Assembly: GCF_018918285.1 (NCBI RefSeq)
Contig: NZ_JAHLQF010000001.1
Location: 124,001-188,000 of the forward strand
Length of the DNA stretch: 64,000 nt
Direction of reading: 5' to 3'
DNA from: Clostridium mobile
Lineage (GTDB): Bacteria > Bacillota > Clostridia > Clostridiales > Clostridiaceae
Shown piece by piece: positions 26,925-36,418 of the stretch. Each line of letters begins with the position of its first letter. The stretch's first letter is position 1. The notes beneath the pieces were generated by a model. That model saw only the letters and a program-made list of their open reading frames with translations, was not told the origin of the DNA and searched no databases. The translations under genes and the position numbers were made by a program.

Positions 26925-27575
26925 ATGTTTAATTGTCCATATTTTACACCTAATAATTTTAGAAGTCTAGAAGAAACTTCTTATATTAGAATATTTCACG
27001 CTTCTCCTAATGCCCCTGCTGTAGATGTTTATCTTAATGATAGACTAGTTGCTAGGAATTTAAAATATAGAGATTTCACAGAATACCTTAAAGTTACACC
27101 TAATAACTATAATGTCAAAGTATACCCAACTGGTAATAGTACTACACCAATAATTAATACTAGCTTATCTGTGGGTAAAAATCAAATATTAACTGCTGCA
27201 GCTATAGGTCTTCTTGACAATATTAGTATTAAAGTAATTGAAGATCCTCCAGTGCCTATAGAGCAAGGCAGTGTAATGCTAAGGGTTGCTCATCTTTCTC
27301 CAGATGCTCCAAGGATAAATGCATCTTTAGCTAACGGTAACATTAAATTTGATAATGTAGACTATATGGAAGTTACAAATTACCAAAAAATAAGTCCAGG
27401 ATTATACACAATGGAAGCAGAGGCTGCAGATACTGGAGATTTAGTCCTAATAGTTCCTAATATATTGCTAAGGTCAGATAAATTCTACACAATATATATA
27501 ATTGGATTAGCTTCAGGTACACCGTCCCTCCAAGTAGTTATACCTTTGGATGGAAATAGTTATATAAAATTTTAG
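26925..27575 (+). CDS. DUF4397 domain protein (two repeats)
   Basis: A 216-residue protein with two beta-rich DUF4397 repeats. Each starts with the hallmark R-(I/V)-x-H-x-S-P-(N/D)-A-P segment: IRIFHASPNAPAVDVYLN (about residue 22) and LRVAHLSPDAPRINASLANG (about residue 121). No signal peptide is apparent, unlike most relatives, which are cell-surface proteins. Function unknown; coat or surface association is possible. GAAAGG lies 14 bases before ATG 26925 and 4 bases before ATG 26915, which opens a five-codon ORF overlapping this start. Confidence 0.85.
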   Translation: MFNCPYFTPNNFRSLEETSYIRIFHASPNAPAVDVYLNDRLVARNLKYRDFTEYLKVTPNNYNVKVYPTGNSTTPIINTSLSVGKNQILTAAAIGLLDNISIKVIEDPPVPIEQGSVMLRVAHLSPDAPRINASLANGNIKFDNVDYMEVTNYQKISPGLYTMEAEAADTGDLVLIVPNILLRSDKFYTIYIIGLASGTPSLQVVIPLDGNSYIKF

Positions 27576-27582
27576 AAGTATA

Positions 27583-27620
27583 AGGAGGCACATATATAAA
27601 ATGCCTCTTTATATTTTTTG
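27583..27620 (+). terminator. Terminator after the DUF4397 gene
   Basis: GAGGCA/TGCCTC stem with an 11-base AT loop, then TTTATATTTTTT. Confidence 0.75.
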
Positions 27621-27649
27621 GCTTTCCTTCACCATCTTTCACTTTTATA

Positions 27650-29056
27650 TTAAATATATTGATTAGCTGCACAAGCCCAGTCCTTAATTATTTCCTTCAT
27701 TTCATCTAATGCAATGGTGACATCGTTTTTTATTATTTTTTTATTTGATAGCTTCTTAATCTCTCCATGAGGATTTGTCAAAGAAAGATTATCTTCTTTA
27801 CCTGTAAGTACCCATAAGGTTTTGAAATTTATGGGCTTTACTTTTAACTCTACTTCTCCTAGTCCATCCGTAAAATAAATAAGAAGATGGTTTCTTAATT
27901 TGTTTTCATAGATATACTGAAATACTGGTGAATAAGAGGTACCTCCTCTTGTATCTACTTTTGCCTTTATGTCTCTTAAATCCTTAACCTTATATATCCT
28001 CCTTATTCTATCATCACATTCTATAACAGTAATTTCACAAGGGTGATTTTTTACAATGGAAAATATCTCTACCATTATCTTCTTAATTTCTTCATCTGTA
28101 ACACTTCCACTGATATCTATAGCCACTAATATTTGTATTACATGATTGGATAGCCTTCCTCTTAAATCCAACCTATCTGGCTGCCTTCTATTTTTTCTTG
28201 TTATAGTCTTCTTATATCCCACTGGAAGAGCCCCCATCATTTTTTTCAGATAAGCACTCCAAGATATTTCAGGTTTTTCATTAAGGTCTTTCAAGGCCTT
28301 TTCAACAGCATTAGGAATCTTACCTTTGCTAGCATTATTTGCTGTTTTTCTTGTTAACTCTTTTATTTCTTCAAAATTATAATCCTCTTTATTTTCTGTC
28401 CAAATATCATGAGTTTTCCAGATATCATATTCTTTTGAATATTTTATTTCAGACTTATCTCCCTCATTCTTTTTCTCTAAAATTTCAGGTCCTTTATCTC
28501 CACTTAGTTTGTTCATTGCCTTATTTAATTCCTCAGCATAATGCTCTGCATTTTTTTCATATTCTAAACTTGCCTTAAATGACCAGTTAATCATTTCAAT
28601 AGTATATGACCAGGAGGGTAAATTTTTTATATATTGATTTATAGAAATATCTAAGACTGCATTAACTACAAAATCATTATATTTTTTTCTTAATTCTCTC
28701 CCCCTTACTATATGTCCAAACATTATATGATATACTTCATGCTTAATTAATGCCTTCATCTCTTCTAATCTGCATTCTAAGAATATTACAGGATTCACAT
28801 GAAGGATAAAATGCGAAAGGGATGCTGTTGTGCCTAGAGGGGAAGCCATGTTAAAATCTAATCTTCTTTTCATTTGAATTATAAAAAGAGCAAAGAAATT
28901 ATCTTCTCCCCTCATAAGAGAAAATGTACATAACTCTAATAGTTTATTAAAGTCATTTATAAATTTAGAACTGGGATTAGCTTCTTCCTCCCATGAATAG
29001 ACTTCTTTTAATAACTCTTTTCTTATCAAATCAAATTTACTTTCTTTCATCTCCAT
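27650..29056 (-). CDS. VWA-like / DUF2201 putative metallopeptidase protein
   Basis: A 468-residue cytosolic protein. The N-terminal DUF2201 region has IKHEVYHIMFGHIVRGRE near residue 107, an HExxH zinc-protease-like motif. The C-terminal 130 residues are a von Willebrand A-like domain with ILVAIDISGSVTDEEI (D-x-S-x-S MIDAS near residue 311) and YFTDGLGEVEL. It starts 4 bases after the MoxR-type ATPase stop, the classic AAA-plus-VWA pairing in which the VWA protein acts as chaperone partner or substrate adaptor. Client and phenotype are unknown. The start may be ATG 29050, better spaced from the AGAGGG site. Confidence 0.87.
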   Translation of the reverse strand: MEMKESKFDLIRKELLKEVYSWEEEANPSSKFINDFNKLLELCTFSLMRGEDNFFALFIIQMKRRLDFNMASPLGTTASLSHFILHVNPVIFLECRLEEMKALIKHEVYHIMFGHIVRGRELRKKYNDFVVNAVLDISINQYIKNLPSWSYTIEMINWSFKASLEYEKNAEHYAEELNKAMNKLSGDKGPEILEKKNEGDKSEIKYSKEYDIWKTHDIWTENKEDYNFEEIKELTRKTANNASKGKIPNAVEKALKDLNEKPEISWSAYLKKMMGALPVGYKKTITRKNRRQPDRLDLRGRLSNHVIQILVAIDISGSVTDEEIKKIMVEIFSIVKNHPCEITVIECDDRIRRIYKVKDLRDIKAKVDTRGGTSYSPVFQYIYENKLRNHLLIYFTDGLGEVELKVKPINFKTLWVLTGKEDNLSLTNPHGEIKKLSNKKIIKNDVTIALDEMKEIIKDWACAANQYI

Positions 29057-29060
29057 CCCT

Positions 29061-30197
29061 CTAATCTTCTAATTCATTATATAGAGCAAAATAGCCTTCA
29101 ACAAAAATTTCATCACCCATAAATTCTTTATATAAAGTGTCTTTAAAATTAAACTTTATTTCCTGCATAATACCCATTTTTAAATCTGCAGGATATAACT
29201 GAAGAAATTTAGAAAATATTTTAACTTCCCTATCTCTATATTGTAAATCTTTTAAATAAGTTAAAGCATTTTTTGAAGATAAATAAAGTCTTGAATGACT
29301 TTCTCCCTTTACTCTTCCTATAAGCTCTTCACTTAATTCTTCCTGTGCAAATATTTCTTCTGGAGAGATCAATGGATGTCTATTTTCCTGTAGATAATTA
29401 ATAAAATCCTGTGCAATGGCACCACCTACATTACCTTTTACCACATTGTAAAATATTTTTGATGGATATTCTTCTTTATAGTTCGTATACACACTATAGG
29501 ATTTCGATATTCTTTCCCAGCTTCTTGGTGTAGCCTTAATAGCTTCTTGTGAATATGGAGTATGCAAATATTCTGGGAAACTTGCAATAAACTGCAGTAC
29601 ATCTTCATGTATTTTTCCTTCCTCACTTACTCCCCATTGCATCCATGTCTTTACATCTGCTTCAAGCTCTACCCAAACAAATCTATCCTCTTGGGCCGGA
29701 TCCATTTCTACTACTTGATAATCACTTTGAGAAAAGTTATCATATTTATTAGAAGGATTCATAGCTGCTATTACGTCTACTTCCTTAGGAAGAAAATATC
29801 CATTTATCTCTCTATTTAGTATAATATTCATTAGTTCTTGTTGGACAGCATGTTCACATCTATTTAATTCATCTATAAAAAGCAACACTTTTCTTTTTGG
29901 ATGTTCTTTTATAGCATCTTCTATTTGTAACAACTTAGTATGAATTGCATAAACAGTTTTCTTTTCTTTCTTAACTAAGCCATCTATATTTTTTTCATAC
30001 TCATCTACTGTAGGTAGCCCTCCAATTTCACCTTCTTTTAACAGGTTTCCATCGATGTTAACTAAAAAATATTTTTCTCTTTTACTCAATTCCCTAACTA
30101 AAGCAGTTTTCCCTATACCACTTTCTCCTATAATTAATGGAACAGCACCGCTCTTAATTACTAAATCTACTGTTAATAAAGCATCATTAAAATTCAT
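29061..30197 (-). CDS. MoxR-type AAA+ ATPase
   Basis: A 378-residue AAA+ ATPase: Walker A LIIGESGIGKTALVREL (residues about 19-35), Walker B VLLFIDELNRCEHAVQQELM near residue 104, sensor AAMNPSNKYDNFSQSDYQVV, and an Arg-rich second half with RSWERISKSY. The MoxR/RavA group remodels protein complexes together with VWA proteins, and such a gene is directly downstream. It is 14 bases after the repeat-protein gene, so the three genes form one operon read toward lower coordinates. Confidence 0.9.
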   Translation of the reverse strand: MNFNDALLTVDLVIKSGAVPLIIGESGIGKTALVRELSKREKYFLVNIDGNLLKEGEIGGLPTVDEYEKNIDGLVKKEKKTVYAIHTKLLQIEDAIKEHPKRKVLLFIDELNRCEHAVQQELMNIILNREINGYFLPKEVDVIAAMNPSNKYDNFSQSDYQVVEMDPAQEDRFVWVELEADVKTWMQWGVSEEGKIHEDVLQFIASFPEYLHTPYSQEAIKATPRSWERISKSYSVYTNYKEEYPSKIFYNVVKGNVGGAIAQDFINYLQENRHPLISPEEIFAQEELSEELIGRVKGESHSRLYLSSKNALTYLKDLQYRDREVKIFSKFLQLYPADLKMGIMQEIKFNFKDTLYKEFMGDEIFVEGYFALYNELED

Positions 30198-30211
30198 ATA
30201 TATTACACTCC

Positions 30212-30985
30212 TTACATACCTAGTTTATAATCTAATAAAACAGTCTTAGCTTTCATACTTCCATATTTGTAAATAAAGCGAACCTTATCAAATTTAAATG
30301 CATCACACTCTATAAAATCTAATAAGAATTGATTATCTGCCTCTTCTTTACCTATCTCTTCTATTATAATTGGTTCTAATTCTTTTAATTTCTCTTCTTT
30401 AAGATATTTCGCCACTTTTACATTTACCTTAATATATTTATTAATTTTTTCATCTGTTATGTGAAGATATCTCATAGCCTCTTCATTGCTTCTTATACTT
30501 TCTAGCTCTGCCTCATCACAAGGATTGTCTATAAATTTTATAGAAGACCAGTCCTTTTTAACAGCAACCATTTGTATTTCGCAAGAAGGATTTTTTATAA
30601 ACTTTATAGAATCAAAATCTTTTTCTACTGCTATCTTTTGAAGTTCTATATCGGGGTTTAAGGCAAATTGTATTGCCCATCCTTTTGACTCTATAGCCTT
30701 TTTTATTACATTATAGCTTTGGTCTTTAATATATCTTAAAGAATTCCATGCTTTTTCTACTACATATAAACACATATCTTCATTAGGGTTATGAATATAT
30801 TCAATAGCCCATGGATTTTGCTTTAGTGCTTCCCACATAACATTTTCCGATGGATTCTCTACATATCGAATTAATACCCCATTGTTCTTTACTACAGCTA
30901 AAGCCATATCTTCAGTGACATTAGTTAGTGATTTAATATAATAAGGATCCTTTTTTAGTTTTTCTATAATCTCTTTTTCTTCCAA
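30212..30985 (-). CDS. DUF4116-like repeat protein
   Basis: An all-helical repeat protein of about 257 residues and the first gene of the MoxR/VWA operon. The unit is about 23 residues: (K/S)-x-(W/F)-(A/S)-I-(E/Q/K)-(Y/F)-I-x-N-P-x-x-(E/D)-hydrophobic. Examples are NPWAIEYIHNPNEDMCLYVV, GWAIQFALNPDIELQKIAV and DWSSIKFIDNPCDEAELESI; about six units are visible. It resembles DUF4116/leucine-rich-variant repeats, a likely protein-binding scaffold. An ATG at 31009 gives 265 residues but lacks an RBS, whereas AAGGTGG is well spaced for TTG 30985, my preferred start. Confidence 0.7.
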   Translation of the reverse strand: MEEKEIIEKLKKDPYYIKSLTNVTEDMALAVVKNNGVLIRYVENPSENVMWEALKQNPWAIEYIHNPNEDMCLYVVEKAWNSLRYIKDQSYNVIKKAIESKGWAIQFALNPDIELQKIAVEKDFDSIKFIKNPSCEIQMVAVKKDWSSIKFIDNPCDEAELESIRSNEEAMRYLHITDEKINKYIKVNVKVAKYLKEEKLKELEPIIIEEIGKEEADNQFLLDFIECDAFKFDKVRFIYKYGSMKAKTVLLDYKLGM

Positions 30986-31074
30986 AGTCAACACCACCTT
31001 ATTTTGCATATCTATATTGAATTTATATCTTTTTAGAAATTATTTCAACATTAAAATATTAGCATAAAAACAAA

Positions 31075-31120
31075 GAGAAGGACAGCTATCAGTAGTTATT
31101 ACCACTTTAAGCTCCTTCTC
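31075..31120 (-). terminator. Terminator after the Mrp operon
   Basis: GAGAAGGA-GCT/AGC-TCCTTCTC stem with a 2-base bulge, and a smaller hairpin in the loop. On the minus strand it is followed by TTTGTTTTTAT, 38 bases beyond the last Mrp-type gene. Confidence 0.75.
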
Positions 31121-31157
31121 TCAGCTTTTGATAATTGTTTTTATTTACTAGTAATTA

Positions 31158-33086
31158 TTAATACATTAAAGTTATTAGAATAACCAAAAGCATAACACCA
31201 AAAATATATATTGAATAAGTTATACTACTTAGTTTATAGCCTGTTAAACTAAACTTCTTATTTAATAATTCTTTTAATTTTCCATCTACGTCATTTTCAA
31301 ATTTGATTTCTACATTACCAATCTTTTTCATATTATCATTGATTAAATATATAAGTTTTATCAAACCTTCATCAAATACCTTTAAAACAAAGCTTAAAAT
31401 TCTGAATATAAATTTAAATAAAGGGATATAAATATTTTTTTCTATGCTAAACCAGCTTAAAGTAGTATTTATATAAGTGATTTTCTTATCTGATACAACT
31501 CTTAAATGTTTTCTAATGAATAATATATAGACTAGTACACCTAACCCTATAGAAACAAATGAAGATTTAATATTTTCAATAGAATAAAAATCTATAGGAA
31601 TTTCACCATAAATACCAAATGAAATTGAAGCTTTTTCTATTACTTTAATCACAAACTGAGGATTTACTCCTATAAATAATATCAATAAAGCCAAAATTAC
31701 CATAGGTATAAATGTAGTTTTACTTATATATTTTTCCTTAGAGTATTTGTCTTCTCCTTCCATAAATATAGCAACAAATAACTTTAGCATATATGCCGTT
31801 GTAAATCCGCTACTAATTACAAAAATATATTCCCCTAATGTTAGCCATATACCTCCATATATATGCAAAGCTTCTGCTAATGCATGATGTAGTAAATTCT
31901 TACTTATGAAGCCATTAAATCCTGGCATTCCAATTATTCCACACAAGCCAATTAAGAATAAATATTTAAATATATTTTTATTTTTTCCAAATCCTAATAT
32001 AGAATTAATATCCAACCGATGTAAACACATATATACTGCGCCAGCAGCTAAAAATAAAAGTACTTTATAAATTACATGATTTATTATATGGTATAGCGTT
32101 CCATAAAAAGCTATGGCTTTATGTTCTCCTAAAATGCCCATAAGTCCTATACCTACAAGTATATATCCCATTTGACTCATACTACTGTATGCAAGTGTCC
32201 TTTTTATATTTCTTTGAAATAGTGCTAGTAGTCCTCCAATAAACATAGTTGTAAAACCTAAGACTAATATTACAGAAGAAATATTAAAATCATCAGGAAA
32301 CATATATCCAGTTGTTATCATTATTCCAAAAATACCTGTTTTAAGTAATATGCCTGATAGTATAGCACTGGCTGGTGCTGGTGCCGCGGGATGCGCCTTA
32401 GGTAACCAAATATGCAATGGTACGGCTCCAGCTTTAACTCCAAATCCAAATAAAATTAAAGATGCAATTAAATACTTTATATCTCCTATTTTACTTACAG
32501 CAATTTTAAGCTCTCCTAGCAGGAGGGTTTGAGTAAAATCATAAAGTAAAAACAATCCCATTAATAGAACTAATCCTCCTGCTACTGCCATAATTATATA
32601 TGTGTCTCCAGCTTCATGTGAGGATTTCTCTTCTTCATGTATTATCAATGGGTACGATGTTAATGACATAATTTCAAAGAATGTAAATAGATTTAGCAAG
32701 TCCTCTGAAATAAAAACTCCCAAAGTGCTCCAATACGTTAACATGAAAAACACATAATATCTATTTTTATCCTTGTATGACTTCATATATGAAATAGAAT
32801 ACACTATAACCAAAAACCATATTAAAGTTGTTAACCATACAAAAATATATCTAAAAGCGTTTAATTTCAAGTAAAGTCCTGTTCCCATAATATTGGGTAC
32901 TAATAAACGCATGTCCTCACTCAACACTTTAAGATACAGACTACTTACAAATATAAACATAATAAATGTAGAAAAAATATTAAATACATCTCTATAACTT
33001 TCTCTTATTCTACCAAGCAAATATGAAATAATCGTTGAAATCAATGGAAATAAAATTATAAATAGTAATGAATTTTCTCCAGTCAA
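31158..33086 (-). CDS. Proton-conducting antiporter subunit (NuoL/MrpA-N/MrpD-like), third paralogue
   Basis: A 642-residue polytopic protein of the NuoL/M/N-MrpA/D family with about 14 helices in the core and an extended C-terminal region (residues about 500-642) ending in a helix. Core signatures are FTFFEIMSLTSYPLIIHEE, KAGAVPLHIWLPKAHPAAPAPAS and AYSSMSQMGYILVGIG. The membrane carboxylate and Lys residues of the proton path lie in these segments. It is the last gene of the operon. The start is TTG at 33086 with AAGGTGA upstream. Whether it acts as MrpA-N or as a third MrpD-like pump cannot be settled without alignment. Confidence 0.88.
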   Translation of the reverse strand: MTGENSLLFIILFPLISTIISYLLGRIRESYRDVFNIFSTFIMFIFVSSLYLKVLSEDMRLLVPNIMGTGLYLKLNAFRYIFVWLTTLIWFLVIVYSISYMKSYKDKNRYYVFFMLTYWSTLGVFISEDLLNLFTFFEIMSLTSYPLIIHEEEKSSHEAGDTYIIMAVAGGLVLLMGLFLLYDFTQTLLLGELKIAVSKIGDIKYLIASLILFGFGVKAGAVPLHIWLPKAHPAAPAPASAILSGILLKTGIFGIMITTGYMFPDDFNISSVILVLGFTTMFIGGLLALFQRNIKRTLAYSSMSQMGYILVGIGLMGILGEHKAIAFYGTLYHIINHVIYKVLLFLAAGAVYMCLHRLDINSILGFGKNKNIFKYLFLIGLCGIIGMPGFNGFISKNLLHHALAEALHIYGGIWLTLGEYIFVISSGFTTAYMLKLFVAIFMEGEDKYSKEKYISKTTFIPMVILALLILFIGVNPQFVIKVIEKASISFGIYGEIPIDFYSIENIKSSFVSIGLGVLVYILFIRKHLRVVSDKKITYINTTLSWFSIEKNIYIPLFKFIFRILSFVLKVFDEGLIKLIYLINDNMKKIGNVEIKFENDVDGKLKELLNKKFSLTGYKLSSITYSIYIFGVMLLVILITLMY

Positions 33087-33119
33087 AATTTCACCTTCCC
33101 TCTCTATTGTATTTAATAT

Positions 33120-34571
33120 TTACATTAACTCTTTTGCTATTTCCTGTATAAAACTAAGAACTGGATTAGGGAATAGTCCAAGAATTACTGTTATTGTGGT
33201 TATACATATTATAGGGATAAGCATTTTTCTTGGAGCTTCATTAGTAATATGGGGATTCTCCTTCTCCCTTTTAAAAAAGGCCTCAGTTATTATTGGCAAC
33301 AAATACATTGCAGTAAGCAGTGCACTAAATAGTAATATAGCTGGAAAAAGAATTTTGCCTTCCCCTAAACTTCCTTGAGCTAAAAACCATTTAGAAACAA
33401 AGCCATTTGTAGGTGGTATTCCTATAAGAGATATAGATGATATGGTAAAGCACCATAATGTTATTGGCATCTCTCTTCCAATACCTTTTATTTGGCTTAT
33501 TTCTGTTTTTCCTCTAGTGTACATGATTGCCCCTACACAGAAAAATAAGGTGATTTTTATTACCGCATGATTTATTAAATGTAGCATTGCGCCTACAAAA
33601 GCATTTCTATTTACAAGAATTATTCCTAACAAAATATATCCCAATTGACTTATGGTGGAATATGCTAATCTTTTCTTAAGATTTTCTTGATGAAGGGCTA
33701 AAAACGACCCCATTAATATAGATATTATTATAAATATAGTTAAGTATTTTGTACTTTCATTATTTCTTATAAATTCAGCTCCATATATATAATAAACAGT
33801 TCTAACAAGGGCAAAAACACCTGATTTAACTACTGCTACAGCATGTAATAATGAACTTACTGGAGTTGGTGCTACCATAGCTTGCGGAAGCCATGAATGA
33901 AAAGGTACTAGGGCTGCCTTAACACTAAAACCTAGAAACATAGTTATAAAGCTTATAGTATATAGCTTTATATTTTCATTAGATAAATTATTTATTATGC
34001 CTTTAGGCAAAAATGATAAGTCTTTAGTTAAATTAAATAAAATAATCATTCCAAAAAGCACAAGGGTTGCTCCCGCAAATGAATAGATTAAATATTTTCT
34101 TCCACTATTTAAAGCTTCTTTTGTATCAGAATGTATTACTAATGGGAAAGTAGCTAAAGTTAATAATTCATAAAATAAATAAAGTGTTATTAAGTTACCT
34201 GAAAAGGCTATGCCTAATGTTACTCCTAAGGTAGTTAAAAAAAATGAAAAAAACCTATTTTCTTTTCCTTCATGTTTCATATATTCCATAGCATAAATAG
34301 TAGTAAATATCCATAAAATCGAAACCAATATAGCAAATAATATTGTAAGTTTATCTATTTTAAAATATATATCTAAGAATTCATTGAATACAAACAGATG
34401 TATTTTTTCTTTATTAAAATACTTAAAAACTATATAAACAAATATAAAATTTAAAGAAGTAATTATAAAAACAAATATATTTCTTTTTCTTCTGCTAAAA
34501 TTACACAACCATATTAAAATAGCTGCTATAAAAGGAAAGATTATTGGTAATAAAACAATTATATTATTCAA
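33120..34571 (-). CDS. Proton-conducting antiporter subunit (MrpD/NuoM-like), second paralogue
   Basis: A 483-residue membrane protein with about 14 helices. Signatures are YLFYELLTLATFPLVIHSD, VKAALVPFHSWLPQAMVAP, LLHAVAVVKSGVFALVRT and AYSTISQLGYILLGII. This is the ion-translocating fold shared by Mrp antiporters, Mbh hydrogenases and complex I. The start is TTG at 34571 with GGAGGAG 6 bases upstream, 11 bases after the preceding antiporter gene. Three paralogues in series suggest several ion-translocation modules in one complex. Confidence 0.9.
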   Translation of the reverse strand: MNNIIVLLPIIFPFIAAILIWLCNFSRRKRNIFVFIITSLNFIFVYIVFKYFNKEKIHLFVFNEFLDIYFKIDKLTILFAILVSILWIFTTIYAMEYMKHEGKENRFFSFFLTTLGVTLGIAFSGNLITLYLFYELLTLATFPLVIHSDTKEALNSGRKYLIYSFAGATLVLFGMIILFNLTKDLSFLPKGIINNLSNENIKLYTISFITMFLGFSVKAALVPFHSWLPQAMVAPTPVSSLLHAVAVVKSGVFALVRTVYYIYGAEFIRNNESTKYLTIFIIISILMGSFLALHQENLKKRLAYSTISQLGYILLGIILVNRNAFVGAMLHLINHAVIKITLFFCVGAIMYTRGKTEISQIKGIGREMPITLWCFTISSISLIGIPPTNGFVSKWFLAQGSLGEGKILFPAILLFSALLTAMYLLPIITEAFFKREKENPHITNEAPRKMLIPIICITTITVILGLFPNPVLSFIQEIAKELM

Positions 34572-34582
34572 TATAGCTCCTC

Positions 34583-36052
34583 CTACACTAAACCAGTCTT
34601 AATTAAATCTATTATAGATTGAGATTTAACTCCTATATATATCATAGTTAAAATTAAAATTATTATTGGCAATAATTCTTTTAAGGGTTTTTCTTTACTT
34701 TTATATACCTTATTTTTTAAATTTTCTTCACCAAAAAAACCATTTATAGCAATTGGAAAATAGTATATTGCATTTAATAAGCTACTTAATAGTATTACCC
34801 CTATTAATATAATTTTGTTAGCTTCAATACTTGCTAAAGCTAAATACCATTTGGAAACAAAGCCAGGTAATACAGGAATTCCTATCATGGATAAAGATGC
34901 AATAAAGAACATCCCCAAAGTATAAGGCATCTCCCTACCAACACCTTTTAAATCCTCTAATTCTTTTAATCCCGTACTCTGAATAATTGAACCTGCACTT
35001 AAAAATAAAGCTCCTTTAGTTACTGCATGTCCTATAATATGAAATATAGCAATTGTAACCCCTAGCTCCGTACCCAATCCTATGGCAAAGAATATATATC
35101 CCATTTGAGCTACAGTAGAATATGCAATTACTTTTTTAATATTTTTCTGATATATTGCAAATATTGATCCAAAAATCATTCCTAAAGATCCCAATATCAA
35201 TATAATATTTAATATTGGAAGATTATTAATTATCTCTTTTCCAAATACCTTATAGATAATTTTTATCAAAAACCATACATATCCTTTCAATACCAGTGAT
35301 GACAATATGGCACTAGAAGATGTTGGCGCATTAGCATGAGCATCAGGAAGCCATGTGTGTAATGGAAACATAGCACTCTTAACACCTAATCCTATAGTAA
35401 ATAATCCTAAGGTTATTGTAGTAATCCTAGTATATTGACTATAGTTTTTTATCATGCTCTCATGGATAAAAGTCATATTTAAATGCCCAGTGATTGAATA
35501 TAAAAAAGCAATCCCCATAAGTACAAGACCGGATCCTAGGCAGCTCATTATTAAGTACTTAATTCCAGCTTTTATATTTTCTTTTTTATCCTTTATAACT
35601 ACTATTCCACAGGAAGCTAAGTTACCTATTTCAATAAATACAAAGATATTAAATATATCATTTGAAAAAACTATCCCTAGAAGAGAACCTACTAAAATGT
35701 TTATTAAAAGATAGTATAGATTTATTTTTTCTTTGCTTATGTCATAATCTATATTGTAAATTGAATACCATATTACTATAGATGCCACAAAGGTAAAAAG
35801 CATACCTAACATACATTCAACTACACCTACATAAAATTCAATACCTATAGGTGCAGGAAAATGTCCTATTCTATAATAATATCCCCCCGTTTTTATTACA
35901 TAATTTAATGTAACAAAATACATTAAAAAGCACGCTAAAAAAGATATGAGGCTAATTCCCTTAGAAATCTTTTCTTTTTTTATCACTGGCATTATAGTAG
36001 CCGTAATAAATAGTAATAACAGCGCAACTAATGGAAAGCTATCAATAGGCAA
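34583..36052 (-). CDS. Proton-conducting antiporter subunit (MrpD/MbhH-like), first paralogue
   Basis: A 489-residue membrane protein directly after mnhC, the position of MrpD/MbhH. It has about 14 helices with IFVFIEIGNLASCGIVVIKD, VKSAMFPLHTWLPDAHANAP, SSSAILSSLVLKGYVWFLIK and AYSTVAQMGYIFFAIG, the NuoM/N-type core. The TTG start at 36052 lies immediately after the mnhC stop, with GGAGATGAG upstream. By position it is the best candidate for MrpD itself. Confidence 0.92.
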   Translation of the reverse strand: MPIDSFPLVALLLLFITATIMPVIKKEKISKGISLISFLACFLMYFVTLNYVIKTGGYYYRIGHFPAPIGIEFYVGVVECMLGMLFTFVASIVIWYSIYNIDYDISKEKINLYYLLINILVGSLLGIVFSNDIFNIFVFIEIGNLASCGIVVIKDKKENIKAGIKYLIMSCLGSGLVLMGIAFLYSITGHLNMTFIHESMIKNYSQYTRITTITLGLFTIGLGVKSAMFPLHTWLPDAHANAPTSSSAILSSLVLKGYVWFLIKIIYKVFGKEIINNLPILNIILILGSLGMIFGSIFAIYQKNIKKVIAYSTVAQMGYIFFAIGLGTELGVTIAIFHIIGHAVTKGALFLSAGSIIQSTGLKELEDLKGVGREMPYTLGMFFIASLSMIGIPVLPGFVSKWYLALASIEANKIILIGVILLSSLLNAIYYFPIAINGFFGEENLKNKVYKSKEKPLKELLPIIILILTMIYIGVKSQSIIDLIKTGLV

Positions 36053-36054
36053 AT

Positions 36055-36417
36055 CTACTCATCTCCTTTTTTTAATATTTCATCTAACTCTATTGTTCCA
36101 TATTTCTCGTGAACTTTTATAGTTAATGCTAATGCAAAAGCCGTAGTGCTTACAGCTACTACAATGCCTGTAAGCATAAGAGAAGTAGGAATTGGGTTTA
36201 TATATCTATCCACTCCCTTAAAAGACTCTACTATGATGGGTGCTTCTTTTCCAGCTATATAACCTTTTGATATAAAGAAAAGAAAAACTGATGTATCCAT
36301 AATGTTTAGCCCAATAATTTTTTTTATTAGATTATTATTTAATAGTAATGTTACAAATCCTATTCCAAATAGTATTACTGAAGCAGTCTCATAATAGTTA
36401 ATAAATAGCTTTTCCAT
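36055..36417 (-). CDS. mnhC: Na+/H+ antiporter subunit C (MnhC/MrpC, NuoK-like)
   Basis: A small three-helix membrane subunit of about 120 residues, homologous to NuoK: ILFGIGFVTLLLNNNLIKKIIGLNIMDTSVFLFFIS, then PIPTSLMLTGIVVAVSTTAFALALTIKVHEKYGTIE. A TTG at 36438 would add seven residues, but ATG 36417 has GAAGGTGA 8 bases upstream and is preferred; it overlaps the mnhB stop by a few bases. It belongs to the membrane arm of the Mrp complex. Confidence 0.93.
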   Translation of the reverse strand: MEKLFINYYETASVILFGIGFVTLLLNNNLIKKIIGLNIMDTSVFLFFISKGYIAGKEAPIIVESFKGVDRYINPIPTSLMLTGIVVAVSTTAFALALTIKVHEKYGTIELDEILKKGDE

Positions 36418-36418
36418 T

